Notes: generated by a model from the sequence alone, not told the origin. DNA of 64,000 bases from Paraburkholderia youngii (GCF_013366925.1 NZ_JAALDK010000001.1:4333165-4397164), one strand, 5' to 3'; counted from the stretch's first letter, positions 25,421 to 34,810 are shown. Translations and numbers: made by a program.

Positions 25421-26821
25421 TCAACGCCCCGCGCTCTGCGCTGCCTGGCCGCGAATCACGCGCGTACCGGACGGGGCGTCGAGATGACGGAAGATCCACG
25501 CGGACACCAGCGTGATCACGCCGACGCACACGAACGCGAGCCGGAAGCCGAGTTCCGCCGAGCCCCATTGATCCGCGAACAGATTGACGAGCCCGCCGCC
25601 GATCGACACGCCGAGCCCGATCGCCAGCATCTGCACCATCGAGAACAGGCTATTGCCCATGCCCGCGTCTTCGTGCGACAGGTCCTTCAGCGTGATGCTA
25701 TTCATCGCCGCGTACTGCATCGAGTTGGCCGCGCCGAACACCGCGAGAATCGCGATTTCGACCACGAGCGGTGTGCCGCGCGAAATCAGCGAGAACGCGA
25801 CGATCGCCGAGCCGACGATGATCGTGTTGACCAGCAGGAACGTGTCGTAGCCGTAGCGGCGCACGAGCGGCGCGATCCAGCGTTTCGCGAGCGTGCCGGC
25901 GAGCGCCGCGGGCAGCATCATCAGCCCGGAGTGCAGCGGCGAGTAGCCGAGCTGCAACTGCAGCAGGAGCGGCACGAGGAACGGCACCGCGCTCGAACCG
26001 ACCCGGCATACGAGGTTGCCGATCAGGCCGACGCTGAAATTCGGCTCGCCGAACAGCGACAGCCTGAATAGCGGATTGCCGCGGTTTCTCGCGTACGGAA
26101 TGTAGGCGAGTGCGCAGGCGACCGCCAACGCGAACAGCCCCGCCGACCACGCCGCGCGATGCGACGGGACCGGCGCGTCGATCGCGAGCGAAAACGCGAT
26201 CATGCACAGCGACAGCAGCGCGCAGCCGATCACATCGAAGGGCGGCGCCTGCGTCTCGTCATGCGACGGCAGAAAGCGGTGCACCGCGTACAGGCCGAGC
26301 GCGCCGATCGGCACGTTGATCAGAAAGATCCAGTGCCATGTGATCGCCTGCACGAACCAGCCGCCGAGCGTCGGCCCGGCGATCGGCCCGAGCTGGCCCG
26401 CGATCGAAATGAACGCGAGCGCCGATACATATTGCTCGCCCGACACGCTGCGCAGCACCGCGAGACGTCCGATCGGCAGCAGCATCGAGCCGCCGAGGCC
26501 TTGCAGCACCCGCGCCATCACGAGCTCGCCGAGCGTGTGTGCGCTCGCGCAGCAGATCGAGCCGAGCACGAACACGAGAATCGCGGCGAAATAGACGCGG
26601 CGGGTGCCGAAGCGGTCGGCAAGCCAGCCGGAGGCGGGCGTCAGCATCGCCATCGTCAGCGTGTAGGCGACGACGACCGGTTGCATCGCGAGCGGCGCGA
26701 CGTGCAGGCTGTTCGCGATCGACGGCAGCGCGGTGTTGACGATCGTCGTATCGAGCGACTGCATGAAGAAGCCGGCGGCGACGATCCACAGTAGGGCGGT
26801 TTGAGACGAATGCTTGGTCAT
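25421..26821 (-). CDS. MFS drug efflux transporter, DHA2 (EmrB/MdtD-like)
   Basis: This 466-residue protein has about fourteen transmembrane helices. The N-terminal motif is MQSLDTTIVNTALPSIA (motif D1 of DHA2 transporters), followed by GWLADRFGTRR and LQGLGGSMLLPIGR (motif C region). It is a proton-driven exporter of drugs or metabolites in the inner membrane. It is divergent from a LysR-type regulator gene with a LysR-type dyad between them, so local control is likely. The stop lies 30 bp from a decayed LysR fragment. Confidence 0.9.
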   Translation of the reverse strand: MTKHSSQTALLWIVAAGFFMQSLDTTIVNTALPSIANSLHVAPLAMQPVVVAYTLTMAMLTPASGWLADRFGTRRVYFAAILVFVLGSICCASAHTLGELVMARVLQGLGGSMLLPIGRLAVLRSVSGEQYVSALAFISIAGQLGPIAGPTLGGWFVQAITWHWIFLINVPIGALGLYAVHRFLPSHDETQAPPFDVIGCALLSLCMIAFSLAIDAPVPSHRAAWSAGLFALAVACALAYIPYARNRGNPLFRLSLFGEPNFSVGLIGNLVCRVGSSAVPFLVPLLLQLQLGYSPLHSGLMMLPAALAGTLAKRWIAPLVRRYGYDTFLLVNTIIVGSAIVAFSLISRGTPLVVEIAILAVFGAANSMQYAAMNSITLKDLSHEDAGMGNSLFSMVQMLAIGLGVSIGGGLVNLFADQWGSAELGFRLAFVCVGVITLVSAWIFRHLDAPSGTRVIRGQAAQSAGR

Positions 26822-26933
26822 GGTTTCGACAGCGGGCGCGGCGGCAAAGACGCCACCGGAGCCGGGACAGGCGGAATTCCGTCATCTTATTGACATCCCC
26901 GTCAATCGGGAACCCCACTAAGCTCGCTGACTG

Positions 26934-26952
26934 TTATCGACAATGCCGATAA
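26934..26952. promoter_or_regulatory. LysR-type dyad between MFS and lysR genes
   Basis: TTATCG-N7-CGATAA is a 6-bp perfect inverted repeat within a T-N11-A framework (the LTTR box form), 19 bp before the regulator's ATG in the divergent intergenic region. It is a likely binding site for the adjacent LysR-type protein. Confidence 0.55.
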
Positions 26953-26970
26953 GCAGCGCGACAATCACGC

Positions 26971-27831
26971 ATGCTCAATCCGATCTGGCTGAAGACCTTC
27001 TCGACCGTCGCAGCCTGCCATAGCTTCACCGAGGCGGGGCGGCGGCTCGACCTGACGCAGTCGAGCGTCAGCGAACACATCCGGCGCCTCGAACAGAGCG
27101 TGGGCCGGCGCCTGTTCGTGCGCGACACCCATTCGCTCGCGATGACGCCCGACGGCGAAGCGATGCTCGCGCATGCAAGCGTGATCCTGCAGGCGTTATC
27201 GCGCGCGGAGTCGCAATTTCGCGCGCCGCGTCTGAAGGGGCGCGTGCGGCTCGGCTCGTCGGACGACATCGCGCTCGGCCCGCTGCCCACTGTGCTGGCG
27301 GCGTTTCGCAATGCGCATCCCGACGTCGAGCTCGAAATCACGATCGGCATGACCGGCAGGCTCTATGAGCTGCTCGACGCGGGCGCGATCGATCTGCTGG
27401 TCGGCAAGCGCCGGCTCGGCGACCGGCGCGGCGTGCCGCTTTTCACCGGGCGGCTCGAATGGCTCGCGCGGACCGGCACGCTCGTCGATCTGAGCCAGCC
27501 GCTGCCACTGATTCTGGTCGCCGAGCCGAGCGTGACGCGCGCGGTCGTGCTCGATGCGCTCGCCGAAGCCGGCGCGAGCTGGCAGATCGTCTGCACGAGC
27601 AGCAGTCATTCCGGCTGTATCGCGGCTGCGCGCGGCGGACTCGGCATCACCGTGCGGCCGCAGTATCTGGCCGCGCGCGGGCTCGCGCCGCCGTTGAATG
27701 CGGCCGGGTTGCCGACGTTGCCGTCGGTGGAATTCATTGCGCTGGCGGCGAAGCGCTTGAGCCGCCCGGCCGGCACGCTGCTGCAGTTGCTGCATGACAG
27801 CGATCTGCGCGGGTCGTGGATCGGCGAGTGA
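26971..27831 (+). CDS. LysR-family transcriptional regulator
   Basis: The protein has 286 residues. The HTH is at residues 3-62 (LKTFSTVAACHSFTEAGRRL, SSVSEHIRRLE), followed by the periplasmic-binding-protein-like effector domain at about 90-280. It probably controls the divergent efflux MFS gene through the dyad at 26934-26952, and itself. The effector is unknown. The start coincides with conserved family sequence (MLNPIWLKTF). Confidence 0.9.
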   Translation: MLNPIWLKTFSTVAACHSFTEAGRRLDLTQSSVSEHIRRLEQSVGRRLFVRDTHSLAMTPDGEAMLAHASVILQALSRAESQFRAPRLKGRVRLGSSDDIALGPLPTVLAAFRNAHPDVELEITIGMTGRLYELLDAGAIDLLVGKRRLGDRRGVPLFTGRLEWLARTGTLVDLSQPLPLILVAEPSVTRAVVLDALAEAGASWQIVCTSSSHSGCIAAARGGLGITVRPQYLAARGLAPPLNAAGLPTLPSVEFIALAAKRLSRPAGTLLQLLHDSDLRGSWIGE

Positions 27832-27873
27832 GGCGGGCAGTGCATCACCTCATGCCGCCGCTTATGCCGCCAC

Positions 27874-28311
27874 TCAGGCCGGCATCTTCCGGAACGAAAT
27901 CGCGAAGCGGTTCCAGGCATTGATCGCCGAGATGAGCAGTGTCAGGTCGACCAGTTCCTCGTCGCTGAAGTGCGGGCGCACCGCCTGCCATACCGCGTCG
28001 GGCACGTGATCGTGCGACACCAGCGTCACCGCTTCGGTCCACTCGAGCGCCGCTCGCTCGCGGTCCGTGAAGAACGGCGTTTCGCGCCACACGACGACGG
28101 TCGCGAGACGCCGCTCGGTTTCGCCGCCCTTGCGCGCGTCGCTCGTATGCATGTCGACGCAATACGCGCAGCCGTTGATCTGCGACGCGCGCAACCGCAC
28201 CAGTTCGGTCAGCGATTTTTCGAGCGCCGACTTGCCGATGCGCTCTTCGACGCCGAGCAGCGATTTGATCGCGGCGGGGTTGGCTTTGTAGAAGTCGAGA
28301 CGTTGTTCCAT
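27874..28311 (-). CDS. AhpD-like carboxymuconolactone decarboxylase-family protein
   Basis: This 145-residue protein starts MEQRLDFYKANPAAIKSLLG and carries the CMD/AhpD redox motif CAYCVDMH (CxxCxxxH) at about residues 48-55, with the downstream helix INAWNRFAISF. Members of the family use the two cysteines and the histidine as an alkylhydroperoxidase or thiol redox centre. No decarboxylation role is implied. It is cytoplasmic and stands alone between two rightward genes. The upstream region has an ATCTGGA-N17-TCCAGAT dyad that could bind a regulator. Confidence 0.88.
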   Translation of the reverse strand: MEQRLDFYKANPAAIKSLLGVEERIGKSALEKSLTELVRLRASQINGCAYCVDMHTSDARKGGETERRLATVVVWRETPFFTDRERAALEWTEAVTLVSHDHVPDAVWQAVRPHFSDEELVDLTLLISAINAWNRFAISFRKMPA

Positions 28312-28372
28312 GATGGGCTCCTGGGTTGATGGGACGCTGCGATGGATCGGACAGGTGTTAGCTTAGTCCGTC

Positions 28373-28403
28373 ATCTGGATCATCAAAATGGCCGATTCCA
28401 GAT
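28373..28403. promoter_or_regulatory. Possible operator upstream of the AhpD-like gene
   Basis: ATCTGGA and TCCAGAT form a 7-bp perfect inverted repeat with 17 bp between the arms, about 62-92 bp upstream of the start codon. Confidence 0.3.
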
Positions 28404-28553
28404 ATTTTCAGGTAGCCACTTTCGGGCGTTGAGCGGGCCCGCATAGCATCCTTACCGCCGACGATGGCATCGTTGCCGCGTGCGGGCCGATTCGGTAAGG
28501 TGAGTTATCGACGCTTGCTTTGCGCCTTTCACCGTGATCCGGAGACCTGCCTC

Positions 28554-29612
28554 ATGACCGTTGCCGCCGACCCGTCCTCTGTGTCCACCTCGCCGATCCG
28601 CACCGATGTCCTGATCGTCGGCGCCGGTCCCGTGGGTCTGTTCGCGGCATTCGAGGCCGGTGTGATCGGCCTCACCTGCCAGATCGTCGACATACTCGGA
28701 AGGGTCGGGGGCCAGTGCATCGAGCTGTATCCCGACAAGCCGATCTACGATATCCCCGCGATTCCGTCATGCACCTCGCGCGAACTGGTCGAGCGACTGG
28801 TCGCGCAATGCAAGCCGTTCGATGTGCCGATTCATCTCGAACAGCGCGTCGATACGGTCGCGCAACGCGACGACGGCCGCTGGACCGTGCGCACCCAGCG
28901 CGGCCTCGTGTTCGATGTCGCGGCGATCCTTCTCGCCGCCGGCAATGGCGCGTTCGTCCCGCAAAAGCTCGGGCTCCCCGAGGCCGTGCCGCTGGAAAAG
29001 CGCTACGTGCACTACAGCGTGGCGCGCCTCGCCGATTTCGCCGACAAGAACGTGGTCGTCGCGGGCGGCGGCGATTCGGCGCTCGACTGGGCGCTGGCGT
29101 TGCGCAAGGTCGCGCGGCGGGTGACCCTCGTGCATCGGCGCGCCGGCTTCAGCGCGGCAGATTCGAGCGTCGAGCTGATGCGGCGCGCGGTCGAGGCGGG
29201 TGAGATGGACTTCGTCATCGGCGCGATCGCGGCGCTCGAGGTGGAAGACGGCGCGCTGCGTTCGCTGACGCTGCGGCAGATCCATGGCGAGACCCAGCTC
29301 GAAGCCGAACACCTGATCGCGCTGTATGGACTCGTCGCGGATCTCGGCCCGATCGCGCAGTGGGGACTGAAGATTCACGGCGGGCGTATCGATGTCGATA
29401 CCTCGAACTACGAAAGCTCGCGGCCGGGCATCTTCGCCGTCGGCGACATCGCGAACTATCCGAACAAGCAGAAACTGATCCTGTCAGGCTTTCACGAGGC
29501 GTCGCTCGCGCTGCGCAAGGCGTATGCATACGCGTATCCCGACAAGAAACGCGTGCATGTCCATTCGAGCTACGACACGAAGCTCGCGGAAAAGATCGGC
29601 GCGGCCGGTTGA
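28554..29612 (+). CDS. Ferredoxin/flavodoxin-NADP+ reductase, thioredoxin-reductase-like
   Basis: The protein has 352 residues. The FAD-binding motif is VGAGPVGLFAAFEAG (about residues 23-37), with GGQCIELYPDKPIYDIPA after it, and the NADP motif AGGGDSALDWAL at about 166-177. It lacks the CxxC of thioredoxin reductase, as expected for the homodimeric bacterial FNR of the YumC/TrxR-like type. The GDIANYPNKQKL segment binds flavin. It passes electrons between NADPH and ferredoxin or flavodoxin in the cytosol. GGAG lies 9 bases before the ATG. It is monocistronic. Confidence 0.9.
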   Translation: MTVAADPSSVSTSPIRTDVLIVGAGPVGLFAAFEAGVIGLTCQIVDILGRVGGQCIELYPDKPIYDIPAIPSCTSRELVERLVAQCKPFDVPIHLEQRVDTVAQRDDGRWTVRTQRGLVFDVAAILLAAGNGAFVPQKLGLPEAVPLEKRYVHYSVARLADFADKNVVVAGGGDSALDWALALRKVARRVTLVHRRAGFSAADSSVELMRRAVEAGEMDFVIGAIAALEVEDGALRSLTLRQIHGETQLEAEHLIALYGLVADLGPIAQWGLKIHGGRIDVDTSNYESSRPGIFAVGDIANYPNKQKLILSGFHEASLALRKAYAYAYPDKKRVHVHSSYDTKLAEKIGAAG

Positions 29613-29660
29613 CGGCGTGCGCGCAAGCGCAGCGATGTCGAGCCGGACCGGCCATTGGCA

Positions 29661-29921
29661 TCATTTTCCAGCGGGCTGACTCGCGGCGGCCGCGGCGCTC
29701 GCGGCCTTCTCTTTCTTCTTCGCCTCATGGTGGCCGATCGCGCAGCCCGCGGCCGCACCCGCCGTCCCATGATGTCCGGCAACGTGGCCGGTCACCCCGC
29801 CCACGACCGCGCCTTTGGCGCAGCCTTCGGCCTGCGCGACGCTGGATGCGAAGCTCAATGCCGCGGCGAGGGCACACGGGGCCGCGAAGTTCATGGCGAA
29901 AGTCGTGAATACCTTTTTCAA
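29661..29921 (-). CDS. Small secreted glycine-zipper protein
   Basis: The protein has 86 residues. A signal peptide ends near AQA-E (about residue 31). The mature part GAVVGGVTGHVAGHHG and AGAAAGCAIGHHEAK is a glycine-zipper-like, His-containing segment, followed by a Lys/Ala tail. Such proteins are small envelope proteins of unknown role. It lies convergent to the ferredoxin reductase gene. Short length and composition make a finer call unsafe. Confidence 0.7.
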   Translation of the reverse strand: MKKVFTTFAMNFAAPCALAAALSFASSVAQAEGCAKGAVVGGVTGHVAGHHGTAGAAAGCAIGHHEAKKKEKAASAAAAASQPAGK

Positions 29922-30174
29922 TTGACACTCCTGTTTTTGCTATCGAAGGGCAAAACGGAAAGCCGAAACCGCCGCACGGCGACACTTTCCGTGATGACCG
30001 ACTAGCAATCGCGGGGCCTGCCGTTATAAGCTTTGCGCCTTGTGAGCCGGCGCGCGAGCGCCCTTCGCGCCGCATCCCGACCCATGCGGGGCCGCGCAAC
30101 CGTTTTCGCGAAGGCTTCGGCGCCGGCCAGGCGCGAGGCTTGCTAAACACAACAATTCCAATTACGTGTCCGCC

Positions 30175-32145
30175 ATGACCCAGCTTGATGCTTCTACTCT
30201 CCGCGTCCACGGCGAGCCCGCTCGAGTGCAGGCCGAGGCCGCGCCGTCGGCGCTCGTCGGCGTCGATTATTGGTCGCTCGTGCAGGCGATCTCGGACTAC
30301 GCGATCTTTCTGCTCGACGCGAAAGGCCACGTCGTGAGCTGGAATGCCGGCGCGCAGAAGCTGAAGGGCTACACGGAAAGCGAGATCGTCGGCCAGCATT
30401 TTTCGCGCTTCTACACCGAGGAAGCCGTCGCGCGCGGCTGGCCAGGCTTCGAGCTGGAGCAGGCGGCGCTCACCGGCCGCTTCGAGAACGAGGACTGGCG
30501 CGTGCGCAAGGACGGCACGACGTTCTGGTCGAACGTCGTGATCACCGCGATACGCAACGGGCAGGGCGAGGTCACCGGCTTCGCGAAGATCACGCGCGAT
30601 CTGACCGCGCAGCGCGAATATCTCGAAGCGCTGCGCCAGAGCGAGGAGCGCTTCCGTCTGCTCGTCGATAGCGTGAAGGACTACGCGATCTTCATGCTCG
30701 ATCCGCAAGGCTTCGTCGTCAGTTGGAACTCGGGCGCCGCGCGCATCAAGGGCTATACGCACGATGAAATCGTCGGCCGGCACTTCTCGCAGTTCTACGT
30801 GCCCGAGGAGGCCGCGGCCGGCAAGCCCGCGCGCGAGCTCGCGATCGCGCGGCAGATCGGCGCCGTCGAAGACGAAGGCTGGCGCGTGCGCAAGGACGGC
30901 TCGACGTTCTGGGCCAACGTGATCATCACGGCCGTCTATGACGAATCCCGACGCTTGCGCGGCTTCGCCAAGGTCACGCGGGATCTGACCGAGCGGCGCC
31001 GGCGCGAGGAGCTCGAGCGCTCCGGTGAGCGCATGCGCGAATTTCTCGCGACGCTCGCGCACGAACTGCGCAATCCGCTCGCGCCGGTGCGCAACGCGGT
31101 CGGCACGATGCAGATGGAAGCCAATCTGAGCCCGGTGGTCGCGCGTGCGCGCGATCTGATCGATCGCCAGGTCACGCACCTGACGCGACTCGTCGACGAT
31201 CTGCTCGATATCGGCCGCATCATGTCCGACAAGGTCGAACTGCGGATTGCGCGCGTCGACCTCACCGAACTCGTCACGCGTGCGATCGAAGCGGCGCGGC
31301 CGTTCACCGACTCGCGCGAGCAGCGCGTGGTCGCGCAGGTAACCAACGCCCCCGTGAGCATTCGCGGCGACATGACGCGGCTCGTGCAGGTCCTGCAAAA
31401 CCTGCTGCACAACGCATCGAAATTTTCCCCGCACGGCAGCGTGATCGAGATGCGTGGACGTGTCGACTTTCGCATGGCGGTGCTCGAAGTGCGCGACGCC
31501 GGCTGCGGTATTCCGGTGCGCTCGCTCGACAAGATCTTCGAGCTGTTCGCGCAGGAGAAGGAAGGGCAAAGTTTCGGCGAAGGCGGTCTTGGGATCGGCC
31601 TGACGCTGTGCAAGTCGCTCGTCGAAATGCATGGTGGCAGCATCGTCGCGAGCAGCGAAGGACCGGGGCTCGGCAGCACGTTCACTCTGAGTCTGCCGCT
31701 CTCGGCGCAGTCCGACACCGCGGAGAGCGGCGCGATCAATGCCGCGCCATACGTGCAGCCGCTGCGGATTCTGCTCATCGACGACAATCGCGATTCGGCC
31801 GACAGCCTCGCGATGCTGCTCGAACTGAAGGGCCACGAGGTGCGTATCGCCTACGAGGGCGAGCAGGCGCTGCAGATCGCGCCGCGCTTCTCACCGCATC
31901 TCGCGCTGATCGATCTGGCGATGCCGAAGATGGATGGCTATGCGACGCTCGCGGCGATGCGCGCGCTGCCCGAGATGGCTCGCACGATGTACGCGGCGAT
32001 GACGGGCTTCGGTCATGCGAGCGATCTCGATCGCACTCGCAACGCGGGTTTCCATGCGCACCTGGTGAAGCCGGTCGAGATGGCGGTCCTCGACGCGTTG
32101 CTCACGAAGGCCGATGGTCGACTGAGCGGAAGCGGGGGGACGTAG
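30175..32145 (+). CDS. Hybrid sensor histidine kinase with two PAS domains
   Basis: The protein has 656 residues from the ATG (a GTG three codons earlier is possible). Two tandem PAS domains with PAC tails lie at about 33-150 and 158-275. They share DYAIF-LD--G-VVSWN and look like duplicates. HisKA has H296 in LATLAHELRNPL. HATPase_c spans about 395-510 with N-box NLLHNASKFS and the G-boxes DAGCGIP and GLGIGL. The C-terminal receiver (about 531-645) has phospho-acceptor D580 in LALIDLAMPKMDG. No transmembrane segment is seen, so it is a cytosolic kinase sensing an internal signal such as redox or light. No output regulator is nearby. Confidence 0.9.
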   Translation: MTQLDASTLRVHGEPARVQAEAAPSALVGVDYWSLVQAISDYAIFLLDAKGHVVSWNAGAQKLKGYTESEIVGQHFSRFYTEEAVARGWPGFELEQAALTGRFENEDWRVRKDGTTFWSNVVITAIRNGQGEVTGFAKITRDLTAQREYLEALRQSEERFRLLVDSVKDYAIFMLDPQGFVVSWNSGAARIKGYTHDEIVGRHFSQFYVPEEAAAGKPARELAIARQIGAVEDEGWRVRKDGSTFWANVIITAVYDESRRLRGFAKVTRDLTERRRREELERSGERMREFLATLAHELRNPLAPVRNAVGTMQMEANLSPVVARARDLIDRQVTHLTRLVDDLLDIGRIMSDKVELRIARVDLTELVTRAIEAARPFTDSREQRVVAQVTNAPVSIRGDMTRLVQVLQNLLHNASKFSPHGSVIEMRGRVDFRMAVLEVRDAGCGIPVRSLDKIFELFAQEKEGQSFGEGGLGIGLTLCKSLVEMHGGSIVASSEGPGLGSTFTLSLPLSAQSDTAESGAINAAPYVQPLRILLIDDNRDSADSLAMLLELKGHEVRIAYEGEQALQIAPRFSPHLALIDLAMPKMDGYATLAAMRALPEMARTMYAAMTGFGHASDLDRTRNAGFHAHLVKPVEMAVLDALLTKADGRLSGSGGT

Positions 32146-32265
32146 GCGCTTTTTCGCTGCGCGGCTGCCCCGTGAGCTGGGGCACGATGTTTGCTGTGAC
32201 TCTGCATACGTTCCGGTCCGCCGCCGCTCGGCGGGCCGCGGATCGAATCGGTGCAGGGAGGCACG

Positions 32266-33420
32266 ATGCTCGACACGCGCGACCACGCGGCCAGCTTCAA
32301 GGCCCAGTCACGGCAGATTTCGAATCAACACGGCGGCCGCGCACCGCCGCTCGACGATTTCCTGCGCGACGCGCGCTTCGATGCGAACGATCCCGCTGCT
32401 CTCGGAGCACTGCTCGCTGATCTTATCGAGCGCGGCTACGATCGCGCGCCGAGCTTGCCGTTGCCGGGGCATGGCGAGACGCTGGTGCGCTGGCGCGCGC
32501 TGGCCGCCGTTGCCGCGTGCGACCTCGGTCTCGTCAAACTATTCGAAGGCCATACCGATGCGCTCGCGATTCTCGCCGAGCTGAGCGGCCCGTTGCCGCC
32601 GCCGGCAAGCCGCTGGGGCGTGTGGGCCGCCGAAGCGCCGGACGCGCGAGTGCGCGCAGTCAGTGAAGGAATCCAGAACGCTTCCAGCGAGGGCGCTCAG
32701 GTGCGCCTGTCCGGTACCAAAGCCTGGTGCTCCGGCGCGCAGGCGCTCACCCATGCGCTCGTGACCGCATGGCGCGATGACGAGCCGGTGCTCGCGGCCG
32801 TCGCGCTGGACCAGAGCTCGATCTCGATCGACACATCGAAGTGGCAGGCCGTCGGCATGCGGGCGACCGCGAGCGCCGATGTGACGTTCAACGACACCGT
32901 GGCGACGCTCGTCGGCGCGCCGCATGAATATCTGCAGCGCGCGGGCTTCTGGCATGGCGGCGCCGGTATCGCCGCGTGCTGGTACGGCGCGGCCGCGCAG
33001 ATCGGCCGCACGCTGCGCGACGCGTGCGCGCGGCGCGCGGATGCGCATCGGCTGGCTCATCTCGGCGCGACCGATGTCGCGTTGCGGTCGGCCGCCGCGG
33101 TGTTGCGTGAAACCGCCGCGTGGATCGACGCGCGACCTTCGGATGATGCGCAGACGCGCGTGTTGCGCGCGCGTCTGGCCGTCGAGCAGGCCGCGAGCGC
33201 CGTCATCGATCATGCGACGCGCGCGCTTGGCGCGGGTCCGTTGTGCCGCGACGCGCGCTTCGCCCGAGCGCTCGCCGACCTGCCAGTGTTTCTGCGGCAA
33301 AGCCACGCGGAACGCGATCTCGCCGCGCTTGGCGAACGGCTCGTTATGTGCGCTGACACGACCGCAGTGCCGGCATCGGATCACGCGTCGTTGCAAACAC
33401 TCACATCGTGGACGCTATGA
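32266..33420 (+). CDS. Acyl-CoA dehydrogenase-like protein
   Basis: This 384-residue protein shows remote but recognisable acyl-CoA dehydrogenase architecture: an N-terminal helical part, a middle beta domain (GAQVRLSGTKAWCSGAQ, then VTFNDTVATLVG), and a C-terminal helical bundle. The Arg-rich FAD contacts and the usual catalytic Glu are not obvious, so activity is uncertain. GGGAGG lies 5 bases before the ATG. The stop overlaps a tiny ORF (ATGA), and the next real gene, a methyltransferase, starts 33 bp on. This gene set (dehydrogenase, methyltransferase, GT2) is a compact metabolic cluster of unknown product. Confidence 0.8.
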   Translation: MLDTRDHAASFKAQSRQISNQHGGRAPPLDDFLRDARFDANDPAALGALLADLIERGYDRAPSLPLPGHGETLVRWRALAAVAACDLGLVKLFEGHTDALAILAELSGPLPPPASRWGVWAAEAPDARVRAVSEGIQNASSEGAQVRLSGTKAWCSGAQALTHALVTAWRDDEPVLAAVALDQSSISIDTSKWQAVGMRATASADVTFNDTVATLVGAPHEYLQRAGFWHGGAGIAACWYGAAAQIGRTLRDACARRADAHRLAHLGATDVALRSAAAVLRETAAWIDARPSDDAQTRVLRARLAVEQAASAVIDHATRALGAGPLCRDARFARALADLPVFLRQSHAERDLAALGERLVMCADTTAVPASDHASLQTLTSWTL

Positions 33421-33482
33421 CCTTTATTCCCCAGCCTTCGGAGGATCGCTGCGATGAGCTCGCCGATGCCGTACTTCGATGA
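33417..33482 (+). other. 21-codon ORF overlapping the dehydrogenase stop; possible relic
   Basis: An ATGA junction opens a 21-codon frame MTFIPQPSEDRCDELADAVLR that ends inside the methyltransferase gene. Its start is positioned as a coupled downstream gene would be. It may be the beginning of a gene lost by deletion. In related clusters I recall a PIG-L-type deacetylase gene between these two, but this is memory, not shown. Confidence 0.25.
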
Positions 33483-34059
33483 ACTTTACCGACGCAGCGA
33501 CGATCCGTGGCGTTTGCGCGAAGGCTGGTACGAACGCCGCAAGCGTTCGCTGACGCTCGCGCTGCTGCCGCGGCAGCGCTATCGCAACGGCTTCGAACCG
33601 GGCTGCGCGAACGGCGAGTTGACGGCCGGGCTCGCGACGCGCTGCGACGCACTGCTCGCTGCCGATCTGCATCCGCGCGCCGTCGAGCTCGCGCGCGAAC
33701 GCGTCGCGGGCGCATCGAACGTGCGGATCCAACAGCGCAGCGTGCCGTGCGAATGGCCAACGGAGCACGGGCCGTTCGATCTGATCGTGATCAGCGAGTT
33801 TGCGTACTACCTCGACGCGGCCGAGCTCGAAACGCTGGCCGCGCGCATCGCTGGTTCGCTGACGACCGATGGCACGCTGCTCGCCTGCCATTGGCGCCGG
33901 CCGTTCGCCGAAGCGCGCGAATCGGCCGACCGCGCGCACGCTCTATTCGATGCGCGCTGCGGCCTCGCACGTCTCGCGCATCACGACGAAGCCGACTTGC
34001 TGATCGACGTGTGGTCGCGCGACGCACGTTCGGTCGCGCAGCGAGAGGGGCTTCTATGA
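33454..34059 (+). CDS. SAM-dependent methyltransferase, NodS-like
   Basis: This 201-residue class-I methyltransferase has N-terminal YFDELYRRSDDPWRLREGWYE (typical of NodS/SAM_MT proteins). Motif I is FEPGCANGELT (about 49-59), then LLAADLHPRAVELAR with the acidic end of strand 2. Motif IV-like FDLIVISEFAYYL is at about 109-121. GGAGG lies 9 bases before the ATG. The stop overlaps the start of the GT2 gene (ATGA). It methylates an unknown substrate in the cytoplasm, perhaps a sugar or lipid product of the same cluster. Confidence 0.85.
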   Translation: MSSPMPYFDELYRRSDDPWRLREGWYERRKRSLTLALLPRQRYRNGFEPGCANGELTAGLATRCDALLAADLHPRAVELARERVAGASNVRIQQRSVPCEWPTEHGPFDLIVISEFAYYLDAAELETLAARIAGSLTTDGTLLACHWRRPFAEARESADRAHALFDARCGLARLAHHDEADLLIDVWSRDARSVAQREGLL

Positions 34060-34721
34060 TTGGCGTGATCGTCCCGGCGCATAACGAAGAGGCGTTGATC
34101 GCGGGGTGCCTCGCGGCCTTGCTCGAAGCGTCGCGACATGAAGCGCTCGCCGGCGAAGAGGTGCGGATCGTCGTCGCGCTCGACGCGTGCAGCGATTTCA
34201 GCGGAGCGATCGCGCGCGCTTACGGCGTGCAGACGCTGACGCTGAAGGCGCGCAACGTCGGGATCGCAAGGGCGCTGGGCGCGTCGCTGCTGCTCGCGCT
34301 CGGCGCGCGCTGGCTCGCGTTTACCGATGCCGACAGCCGCGTGTCGCCGGATTGGCTCGCTGCGCAATTGGCGCTGGGCGCCGATGCGGTGTGCGGCTCG
34401 ATCGCCGTCGACGACTGGAGCGCGCATCCGCACAGCGTGCGCGAATATTTTCGCAAGACCTATGTCGACGCCGACGGACATCGTCACGTGCACGGCGCGA
34501 ATCTCGGCGTATCCGCGCAAGCCTATCGGCGCGCGGGCGGCTTTCCGCCGCTCAAGTGCAGCGAGGACGTTGCGCTCGTCGATCGCCTGATCGCGACGGG
34601 CGCGCGCATCGCGTGGAGCGCCGCGCCGCGCGTGACGACGAGCGCGCGTACCGCGGCCCGCGCGCGCGGCGGTTTCGGCGACACGCTCATTGCATGGGCG
34701 ACGGATGGCGCGCTGGCCTGA
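34056..34721 (+). CDS. Family 2 glycosyltransferase
   Basis: The protein has 221 residues. GT-A fold: IGVIVPAHNEEALIAGCLAA at the N-terminus, then RNVGIARALGA and the metal motif FTDADSRVSPDWLA (about residues 89-102), then GANLGVSAQAYRRAGGF. It is shorter than a typical GT2 and lacks membrane helices, so it is a soluble enzyme or a subunit. The start overlaps the methyltransferase stop, so the two are co-translated. It is the last gene of the three-gene cluster, and its acceptor is unknown. Confidence 0.85.
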   Translation: MIGVIVPAHNEEALIAGCLAALLEASRHEALAGEEVRIVVALDACSDFSGAIARAYGVQTLTLKARNVGIARALGASLLLALGARWLAFTDADSRVSPDWLAAQLALGADAVCGSIAVDDWSAHPHSVREYFRKTYVDADGHRHVHGANLGVSAQAYRRAGGFPPLKCSEDVALVDRLIATGARIAWSAAPRVTTSARTAARARGGFGDTLIAWATDGALA

Positions 34722-34810
34722 GCGACGGCGCTGCGCCGCGAGCTGGTCTCGCTCGCAACCATCCGGATACCGGAGCATTGGCACAGCAATACGCCGCGGG
34801 GAGGACGAAC

